Shown in pieces: positions 1 to 4,396 of a DNA stretch of 6,191 nt. Under the pieces are notes generated by a model. The model saw only the letters and a list, made by a program, of their open reading frames with translations, was not told the origin of the DNA and made no database searches. The translations under genes were made by a program, and so were the position numbers. Source of the DNA: RGIG6904 sp024680835 (lineage in GTDB: Bacteria > Bacillota > Clostridia > Lachnospirales > Lachnospiraceae); contig JAILBP010000034.1 of assembly GCA_024680835.1 (NCBI GenBank), forward strand, positions 1 to 6,191, in the 5' to 3' direction. The stretch's first letter is position 1, and each line of letters begins with the position of its first letter.

Positions 1-126
1 GTCACTTTACATACATGATACAGGCAGCCGCGATAGCGGCAGTAGAGCCCGACAAGGCAATTCTGCCAGCTTGGCTTCGCAGATTGCCGATGTCAGGGCG
101 AGCCTGTAGAATGTATGTAAAGTGGC
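1..126 (+). ncRNA. putative structured RNA or MITE-like inverted-repeat element
   Basis: Seen directly: positions 3-16 and 111-124 are perfect 14-bp inverted repeats, extendable to 1-16/111-126 with one G-U pair. Inside, 19-25 pairs with 102-108, separated from the outer stem by a symmetric GA/GA internal loop at 17-18/109-110. Within that stem lie a 5-bp hairpin (27-31/36-40, loop GATA) and a long arm made of 47-50/96-99, 51-54/91-94, 56-61/83-88 and 63-66/79-82. The layout is a three-way junction. The tandem GA mismatches and the terminal G-U pair are favourable only in the + strand RNA, so I assign that strand. No open reading frame fits. It could be a regulatory RNA leader or a small non-autonomous mobile element with terminal inverted repeats. 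I do not recognise the family, and the left edge may lie outside the window. Confidence 0.45.
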
Positions 127-147
127 TGTGAATAGTAACCACTTTTT
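119..147 (+). terminator. alternative hairpin with T run, competing with the outer stem of the upstream RNA
   Basis: Positions 119-125 (aaagtgg) pair perfectly with 139-145 (ccacttt) around a 13-nt loop, and the T run 143-147 overlaps and follows the stem. The left arm is part of the 3' strand (111-124) of the long outer stem, so the two folds exclude each other. The 7-bp stem is AT-rich and the T run is only five long, so as a terminator it would be weak. The overlap may simply reflect duplication of a short CACTTT word. Confidence 0.3.
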
Positions 148-151
148 AAGG

Positions 152-193
152 GCTCCCCTCTCAGGGGAGCTGTCAGCTCTGCTGACTGAGGGG
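152..193. repeat. double-hairpin intergenic repeat
   Basis: Two perfect hairpins stand one base apart: 152-159/163-170 (gctcccct with aggggagc, loop ctc) and 172-177/181-186 (gtcagc with gctgac, loop tct). They are followed by tgagggg (187-193), which can also pair with the ccctc portion of the first hairpin's left arm. From memory, this arrangement (a CTCCCCT hairpin, then a GTCAGC hairpin, then TGAGGGG) resembles a dispersed intergenic repeat found in many gut Firmicutes genomes. That link is recollection and was not searched. No T tract follows in the + direction. It lies in the leader of the gene at 292. Confidence 0.5.
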
Positions 194-227
194 TTGTTTA
201 TACAGATCTCCCTATCAGCCGGCGGCC

Positions 228-248
228 GCCTCCACAGCAGATGGAGGC
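228..248. other. GC-rich hairpin in the leader of the membrane-protein gene
   Basis: Positions 228-234 (gcctcca) pair with 242-248 (tggaggc) around a 7-nt loop. The segment cagcc at 216-220 could alternatively pair with ggctg at 246-250. No T run follows, so it is not an obvious terminator. It sits 33 nt before the ribosome binding site of the next gene and may be a remnant of the adjacent repeat cluster. Confidence 0.3.
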
Positions 249-291
249 TGAGACCGGATACAGGATTTGAGACATCAAGAGGAGGAGCATT

Positions 292-777
292 ATGGAAAAC
301 AAAAGCGGATTGGGAAGATTTGTGGGAGGACTTGCAAGCCTTGTGGTAGGTCTTTTTATTTTGTTTAACAGAGTACATGTGGGACCCGCAGGCTGGGGAG
401 GCTGGGGGACATTCAGCATAGGAAGGTTCAGTTTTCCGTCCGGACTTGTGATGGTGCCATTTATAGTGGGTGTTATCTGGATGTTCGCCAGCAACGGCTC
501 CTTCCTCTCAAAGTGCTTTACGGCTTTTTCAGTACTCATCATTGTCGCTGCCATTATTATGAATACCACCTTCTGGCTTGATTCCATGAACATGTTCGAC
601 TGGATAGTGATACTGGTGCTGATATTCGGAGGCGGCGGTGTTGTGGCAAGCGTTCTCTTCAAAGACAACGGCAAGACTGAGGAGAAGAGCGGGGAAGACA
701 AGCCTGATGACAACGCTGAGAAGATACAGCATATTGAGGATGAGCTTAACGCGCTGAAGAACAGTATGGACAATTAA
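292..777 (+). CDS. four-helix membrane protein of unknown function with acidic cytoplasmic-type tail
   Basis: I do not recognise the family. The 161-residue protein has about four hydrophobic segments, near residues 9-25, 50-67, 74-92 and 102-123. A Gly/Trp-rich loop (GPAGWGGWGTFSIGRFSF, 31-48) joins the first two. A charged tail (124-161) is rich in Glu, Asp and Lys and ends in a short heptad-like stretch (EKIQHIEDELNALKNSM) that may form a coiled coil. The start is supported by GGAGG at 281-285, six bases before the ATG. The gene has a structured, repeat-laden leader and no clear promoter visible in the window. A separate promoter starts 17 bases after its stop, so it is probably not in the cysK transcript. 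Likely an integral membrane protein; no catalytic motif is seen. Confidence 0.8.
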   Translation: MENKSGLGRFVGGLASLVVGLFILFNRVHVGPAGWGGWGTFSIGRFSFPSGLVMVPFIVGVIWMFASNGSFLSKCFTAFSVLIIVAAIIMNTTFWLDSMNMFDWIVILVLIFGGGGVVASVLFKDNGKTEEKSGEDKPDDNAEKIQHIEDELNALKNSMDN

Positions 778-794
778 ATAATTCAAAAAAACAG

Positions 795-823
795 TTGACA
801 GACAGGTGAAAGCATATTATTAT
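795..823 (+). promoter_or_regulatory. sigma-A promoter of cysK
   Basis: The -35 box TTGACA (795-800) is a perfect consensus match. The -10 box TATTAT (818-823) is a five-of-six match at the optimal 17-bp spacing. Transcription should begin near 829-831, giving a leader of about 48 nt. A second -10-like TATACT at 821-826 would need 20-bp spacing and is less likely. Such a strong promoter usually needs repression, which fits the inverted repeat just downstream. Confidence 0.8.
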
Positions 824-833
824 ACTTTTATTA

Positions 834-850
834 CCTACCAAGCAAGTAGG
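834..850. promoter_or_regulatory. candidate repressor operator at the start of the cysK transcript
   Basis: CCTAC (834-838) and GTAGG (846-850) form a perfect 5-bp inverted repeat with a 7-bp spacer. It begins only a few bases after the expected transcription start and is followed by AATTA. The stretch GTAGGAATTA (846-855) matches nine of ten bases of the right half of the Bacillus subtilis CymR (Rrf2 family) box as I remember it (ATMGGAATTW); the left half matches poorly. An Rrf2-family regulator is encoded downstream in the same unit. Control by that protein is inference. The arms are too short and the loop too unremarkable to be a terminator. Confidence 0.5.
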
Positions 851-877
851 AATTAAAAGAACACGGAGGAGATTATT

Positions 878-1813
878 ATGTCAGATGTAAAGCAGAGTTC
901 ACTGGAACTGATCGGAAACACACCATTATTGAAACTCAACAACTACACTAAAAAAGCAGGTATCGACGGAGCAGATATTTTGGCAAAGCTTGAATATCTG
1001 AACCCTGCCGGGTCCGTAAAGGATCGTATCGCACTTTCCATGATAGAGGATGCGGAGGAAAAGGGTCTGCTGAAACCCGGTGCGACCATCATAGAGCCTA
1101 CATCAGGTAATACGGGCATCGGTCTTGCTGCGGTTGCGGCTGCCAAGGGATACCATGCGATACTGACATTGCCGGATACCATGAGTATAGAGCGCAGAAA
1201 TCTTCTGAAAGCATACGGTGCGGAGCTGGTACTGACCGAGGGCGCCAAGGGTATGAAGGGAGCCATCGCAAAGGCAGAGGAGCTTAAGGCGGAGATCGAA
1301 GGAGCCGTTATCCTGGGACAGTTTGTGAATCCCGCAAACCCGAAAAAGCATTTCGAGACCACGGGACCGGAGATCTGGGATCAGACGGACGGAAAGGTGG
1401 ACATATTCATAGCAGGTGTAGGTACAGGCGGTACCATCACCGGCGTAGGCGAGTTTTTGAAGTCAAAAAATCCGGATGTTAAGATAATAGCAGTGGAGCC
1501 GGAGAGCAGCCCGGTACTTTCCGGAGGCGCAGCGGGACCGCATAAGATCCAGGGTATCGGAGCCGGTTTCGTACCTGAGACATTGAATACAAAGGTGTAT
1601 GATGAGGTTATAAAGGTGGCAAATGAGGATGCGTTTGCCGAAGGCAAGCGTTTCGCAGTGAGCGAGGGTATTCTGGTGGGTATATCTTCCGGTGCTGCAT
1701 TGAAGGCAGCAGGCATTGTAGCTGCCCGCCCGGAGAATAAGGGCAAGACCATCGTTGCACTGTTGCCTGATTCGGGAGACAGATATCTCTCCACAGCATT
1801 ATTTGCCGAGTAG
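878..1813 (+). CDS. cysK: cysteine synthase A (O-acetylserine sulfhydrylase)
   Basis: This PLP enzyme makes cysteine from O-acetylserine and sulfide in the cytoplasm, the last step of assimilatory cysteine synthesis. All family signatures are present in the 311 residues: the PLP lysine K48 in NPAGSVKDR (42-50), the substrate-binding TSGNTG loop (75-80), the phosphate-cradling GTGGT (182-186), the PHKIQGIGAGF segment (221-231), GISSG (268-272), and PDSGDRYLST (297-306) with the pyridine-contacting Ser299. Length is typical of CysK, with no C-terminal regulatory domain as in cystathionine beta-synthase. The start is supported by GGAGGA at 865-870, seven bases upstream. It is first in a unit with two regulators and has its own strong promoter and candidate operator. 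No serine acetyltransferase (cysE) is in the window. Some relatives (CysM, O-phosphoserine users) are similar, but the motifs favour CysK. Confidence 0.96.
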   Translation: MSDVKQSSLELIGNTPLLKLNNYTKKAGIDGADILAKLEYLNPAGSVKDRIALSMIEDAEEKGLLKPGATIIEPTSGNTGIGLAAVAAAKGYHAILTLPDTMSIERRNLLKAYGAELVLTEGAKGMKGAIAKAEELKAEIEGAVILGQFVNPANPKKHFETTGPEIWDQTDGKVDIFIAGVGTGGTITGVGEFLKSKNPDVKIIAVEPESSPVLSGGAAGPHKIQGIGAGFVPETLNTKVYDEVIKVANEDAFAEGKRFAVSEGILVGISSGAALKAAGIVAARPENKGKTIVALLPDSGDRYLSTALFAE

Positions 1814-1834
1814 AGTTGAACAAAAACGGAGATC

Positions 1835-1864
1835 AGGAGATCCGGCGCAATACCGGGTCTCTTT
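1835..1864 (+). terminator. hairpin with short T run between cysK and the LysR gene (weak terminator or attenuator)
   Basis: Positions 1835-1845 pair with 1853-1863 to make an 11-bp stem with two G-U pairs and a 7-nt loop (1846-1852). Only ttt (1862-1864) follows before gtcctg, so termination should be inefficient. It lies in the 74-nt gap after cysK and could allow high cysK expression with lower readthrough into the regulator genes, or it could protect the cysK 3' end from decay. Confidence 0.4.
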
Positions 1865-1887
1865 GTCCTGTATTGAGGAAATACTAA

Positions 1888-2814
1888 ATGACACTAAATC
1901 AGCTTAAATACGCGATAGCCGTATCCAAGGAAAACTCCCTGAATGATGCAGCCAAGAAGCTGTTCATATCCCAGCCCAGTCTGACCGGTGCCATGCACGC
2001 CCTTGAAGATGAGGTGGGATTTGAGATATTCACACGCTCAAAGACCGGAGTTACGCTGACTCCTAAGGGTGCCGAATTTTTAGGTTATGCCAGATCCGTT
2101 ATAGAGCAGTTCGATCTTCTGGACGCAAGGTATGTCTCCAAGACGAAGGTCAAGAGACAGTTCAGCGTGTCCATGCAGCATTATTCTTTTGCGGTAAAAG
2201 CCTTTATCAGTCTGGTGAGTGAGTACGGATATGACGAGTATGAGTTCGAGGTTCATGAGACCAAGACACATGAGATCATTCATAATGTAAAAAACAGGCA
2301 GAGCGAGCTGGGCATCATATATATGAATGATTTCAACAGAACGGTACTAAAAAAAGTGATCGGCGAGGTCGGACTTAGCTTTACACCGCTGTTTGACTGT
2401 GGTATTTATGTTTATATCAGCAAAAAGAATCCACTTGCGATAAAAAAGCTAAAGAAGGGCGAGACTGTCACTTTTGACGAGCTGGATGATTATCCGTGCC
2501 TGACCTTCGATCAGGGCGATCACAACTCTGCGTACTACGCGGAGGAGGTTATGAGCACCCATCAGTACAAGCAGACCATCAAAGCCAATGACAGGGCTAC
2601 CATGCTAAATCTCATAAAGGGAATAAACGGGTTTACGCTGTGTTCGGGCATTCTGTGCGAAGATCTGAACGGCTCGGATTATTGTGCGCTCAAGCTTGAC
2701 ACCGATGAGGTTATGACTATAGGATATCTTTCGAGGAAAGATTCCATGATCAGCGAGATCGGGCAGAAATATCTTGAAGAGGTGTCAAAATACAAGGAGC
2801 TTGTGCTGGAATGA
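1888..2814 (+). CDS. LysR-family transcriptional regulator, probably of cysteine/sulfur genes
   Basis: The 308-residue length is typical of LysR regulators. The N-terminal winged helix-turn-helix is clear: MTLNQLKYAIAVSKENSLND at the start, then AAKKLFISQPSLTGAMHALED (helix-turn-helix about 17-40) and the wing FTRSKTGVTLTPKG (48-61), followed by the linker helix (62-90). The rest (about 92-300) is the effector-binding, periplasmic-binding-protein-like domain, with two candidate hinge strands near ELGIIYM and FTLCSGIL. GAGGA at 1875-1879 lies eight bases before the ATG. LysR members of the CysB/CysR type sense O-acetylserine or N-acetylserine and activate sulfur-assimilation genes. Its position directly after cysK suggests this role, but the ligand cannot be read from the sequence. 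Unlike classic LysR genes it is not divergent from its likely target but downstream of it, so autoregulation through the cysK promoter is likely. Confidence 0.9.
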   Translation: MTLNQLKYAIAVSKENSLNDAAKKLFISQPSLTGAMHALEDEVGFEIFTRSKTGVTLTPKGAEFLGYARSVIEQFDLLDARYVSKTKVKRQFSVSMQHYSFAVKAFISLVSEYGYDEYEFEVHETKTHEIIHNVKNRQSELGIIYMNDFNRTVLKKVIGEVGLSFTPLFDCGIYVYISKKNPLAIKKLKKGETVTFDELDDYPCLTFDQGDHNSAYYAEEVMSTHQYKQTIKANDRATMLNLIKGINGFTLCSGILCEDLNGSDYCALKLDTDEVMTIGYLSRKDSMISEIGQKYLEEVSKYKELVLE

Positions 2815-2864
2815 AAGGCTGAAGGCAGCTCGCGATACAGAGAATGTTTTATTACCGGGATTAC

Positions 2865-2869
2865 AGGAG
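2865..2869 (+). promoter_or_regulatory. ribosome binding site that fixes the Rrf2 start
   Basis: AGGAG lies seven bases before the ATG at 2877. The upstream in-frame ATG at 2844 has no comparable site. The start at 2877 also gives the N-terminus expected for the family (M-I-S-T-R-G-R-Y-A-L). Confidence 0.85.
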
Positions 2870-2876
2870 TAAAAAT

Positions 2877-3275
2877 ATGATATCAACAAGAGGAAGATAC
2901 GCACTGAGAGTTATGTCGGAATTGTCGGATCATGATCCGGATCAGCTTGTGCCATTGAAGGAGATAGCGGAACATCAGGGTGTTTCGCTGAAATATCTGG
3001 AGAGCATAATGTCCATACTGGTTAAAAACAAGCTGGTGGTGGGAGCTTCGGGTAAAGGCGGCGGATACCGTCTTAAAAAGCAGGCGCAGGACTACACTTT
3101 AGGAGAGATACTGAGAGCCACCGAGAACAGCATAGAGCCTGTGGCATGTACCGCAAAGGACAGCGAGCCCTGCGAGAGAAATGCCATTTGTCCCACTTAT
3201 CCGATATGGATGGAATTGTCCGGACTTATAAATGATTTTCTTGACAGTAAGACTCTTGCCGATCTGAAAAAGTAG
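2877..3275 (+). CDS. Rrf2/IscR-family transcriptional regulator with a three-cysteine cluster
   Basis: The 132-residue protein begins MISTRGRYALRVM, the Rrf2 family signature. It continues with a winged helix-turn-helix (LKEIAEHQGVSLKYLESIMSIL, about 27-48), a wing with GKGGGYRL (59-66), and a dimerisation helix near the end (110-127). Cysteines at 91, 99 and 105 occupy nearly the same places as Cys92, Cys98 and Cys104 of Escherichia coli IscR, which hold a [2Fe-2S] cluster. The IscR fourth ligand, His107, corresponds to Tyr108 here. Bacillus CymR, the Rrf2 repressor of cysteine metabolism, lacks these cysteines. The gene follows the LysR gene by 62 nt, has no promoter that I can see in that gap, and is closed by a strong terminator, so it is probably last in the cysK transcript. 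No iscS or iscU follows. It is likely a repressor responding to Fe-S status or cysteine; which one is not decidable here. Confidence 0.9.
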   Translation: MISTRGRYALRVMSELSDHDPDQLVPLKEIAEHQGVSLKYLESIMSILVKNKLVVGASGKGGGYRLKKQAQDYTLGEILRATENSIEPVACTAKDSEPCERNAICPTYPIWMELSGLINDFLDSKTLADLKK

Positions 3276-3300
3276 CAATAATCTTATGTGAGCACATTAC

Positions 3301-3360
3301 AGCCGTAGCCTTAACCGGGCAGGAGTTTTTCCTGCGGGGATTAAGGTCACGGCTTTTTTT
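3301..3360 (+). terminator. strong intrinsic terminator of the cysK-lysR-rrf2 unit
   Basis: A long interrupted stem is visible: agccgt (3301-3306) with acggct (3349-3354), ccttaa (3309-3314) with ttaagg (3341-3346), and gcagg (3319-3323) with cctgc (3331-3335), closed by a loop containing the T run 3326-3330. Seven Ts (3354-3360) follow directly. The hairpin is longer than most terminators and has two internal loops. It starts 25 nt after the Rrf2 stop. Confidence 0.88.
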
Positions 3361-3362
3361 GA

Positions 3363-3391
3363 TTGATAAAGACGGGGATACATTGTATAAT
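3363..3391 (+). promoter_or_regulatory. sigma-A promoter of the corA unit
   Basis: TTGATA (3363-3368) and a perfect TATAAT (3386-3391) are separated by exactly 17 bp. Transcription would begin near 3398, about 27 nt before the corA start. The -35 box begins three bases after the preceding terminator's T run, so the two units are packed tightly back to back. Confidence 0.82.
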
Positions 3392-3413
3392 GGGCTCTAT
3401 GAGAGTTTCTGTC

Positions 3414-3421
3414 GGGAGGAG
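3414..3421 (+). promoter_or_regulatory. ribosome binding site that fixes the corA start
   Basis: GGGAGGAG precedes two adjacent ATG codons at 3425 and 3428; counted from GGAGG (3415-3419) the spacings are five and eight bases. An in-frame TTG at 3359 would start inside the terminator and upstream of the promoter's transcription start, so it is excluded. Confidence 0.8.
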
Positions 3422-3424
3422 TGC

Positions 3425-4342
3425 ATGATGTTTTTTCTGATAAGAGAGGTATTGGAGGAAGTATCGGAGGAAGTGGCCTTAAGGGCGGGAGAGCAGTATG
3501 TTGCGATCCTGACTTCCGAGGAATGGAGGAGCAAAAAAGACTCTTTTGACATGGGTATGGATCTTGAACCTGACTTAAGCGAGATATATACCACTATGGC
3601 TGAGGTGAACTTTGATTCTCTGACAGGTACCTTTTCCATACCGGACAGGACTGATCTCTCGGATGAGAGCACTTTTGCCTTTGCCCTTGACGAAAAGGGT
3701 ATTGTATTCATAGATGATCTGAATGAGGCGGAAAAGATCGTCAGGAGCATACAGAAGACCAGAAAATGGCGGTTTCCGAGCCTTGAACGTTTCATTTATG
3801 ATTTCCTGGATCATATCATAAAGGATGACCTGAGACTGATGGAGAAATACGAACGTGAGCTGGATGCTATGGAGCAGGCCATTCTGAGTGGCAAGGAAGA
3901 TCTGGAGTCCGGCCGCGTCAATGAGATAAGGGGAGACATCCGTGATCTTTTGATCCATTACGAGCAGCTCACCGATCTTGGACAGGAGCTTGAGGAAAAT
4001 GAGAACAGCTTCTTCAGGCAGGATAATCTGAGATATTTCAGACTGTTTTTGAACAGGATCGCGAGACTTCAGGACAGATCAACGTCACTTCGCGACTATA
4101 CGATGCAGATCAGGGATCTTCACAAGGCCGATCTGGATATCAAGCAGAACCGCATCATGACGGTGCTCACCGTGGTGACCACCATCTTCATGCCACTGAC
4201 ACTGATCGTCGGGTGGTACGGTATGAACTTTAAGTATATGCCGGAGCTTGAGTTTAAGTGGAGCTATCCTCTGGTGCTGATCATCAGTATATTGATAGTG
4301 TTGGGAAGCCTTCTGTTTTTCAAGAAAAAGAAGTGGCTGTAA
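3425..4342 (+). CDS. corA: CorA-family magnesium/divalent cation transporter
   Basis: CorA proteins are pentameric inner-membrane channels that import Mg2+ (also Co2+ and Ni2+) under control of Mg2+ bound to the cytoplasmic domain. Here the 305-residue protein has a long cytoplasmic region (1-243), a stalk helix rich in charged residues (about 130-243), TM1 (about 244-264), the defining pore-entrance motif Y-G-M-N (265-268) followed by FKYMPEL, TM2 (about 280-299), and a basic C-terminal end (KKKKW) typical of the family. Length is close to the usual 310-350. Two adjacent ATGs (3425, 3428) make the start uncertain by one residue. It has its own promoter just after the upstream terminator, and no Mg2+-sensing leader fits in the short 5' untranslated region. 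ZntB-type zinc transporters are a related alternative, but GMN plus MPEL favours CorA. Confidence 0.93.
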   Translation: MMFFLIREVLEEVSEEVALRAGEQYVAILTSEEWRSKKDSFDMGMDLEPDLSEIYTTMAEVNFDSLTGTFSIPDRTDLSDESTFAFALDEKGIVFIDDLNEAEKIVRSIQKTRKWRFPSLERFIYDFLDHIIKDDLRLMEKYERELDAMEQAILSGKEDLESGRVNEIRGDIRDLLIHYEQLTDLGQELEENENSFFRQDNLRYFRLFLNRIARLQDRSTSLRDYTMQIRDLHKADLDIKQNRIMTVLTVVTTIFMPLTLIVGWYGMNFKYMPELEFKWSYPLVLIISILIVLGSLLFFKKKKWL

Positions 4343-4396
4343 CACATGCGATCGGTAGATGACACGGAAAGCAACATATATAACGGGAGATGAGGC

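Noticed and set aside
1..126. tRNA, T-box or a named riboswitch class for the folded segment
   Set aside because: The stem lengths and loops do not give a tRNA cloverleaf. I found no T-box sequence and no conserved core that I associate with known riboswitch classes.
7..378. Minus-strand 123-residue open frame and the + strand 75-residue frame at 122-349
   Set aside because: Both run through the palindromic repeats and overlap the well-supported membrane-protein gene. Their compositions look like translated repeat, and neither has a convincing ribosome binding site or protein motif.
943..1823. Several long minus-strand open frames opposite cysK
   Set aside because: They are antisense shadows of a clearly recognised enzyme gene and have no family motifs. 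The same applies to the minus-strand frames opposite the LysR, corA and peptidase genes.
2844..2876. Earlier in-frame start for the Rrf2 gene
   Set aside because: It would add 11 residues not expected in the family and lacks a ribosome binding site, whereas the ATG at 2877 has AGGAG seven bases upstream and the canonical N-terminus.
3359..3424. TTG start extending the corA protein by 22 residues
   Set aside because: It lies in the terminator T run and before the expected transcription start of the corA promoter.
4377..4383. TATATAA as a -10 box for the peptidase gene
   Set aside because: There is no acceptable -35 box 16-18 bp upstream, and transcription would start at or after the ribosome binding site.
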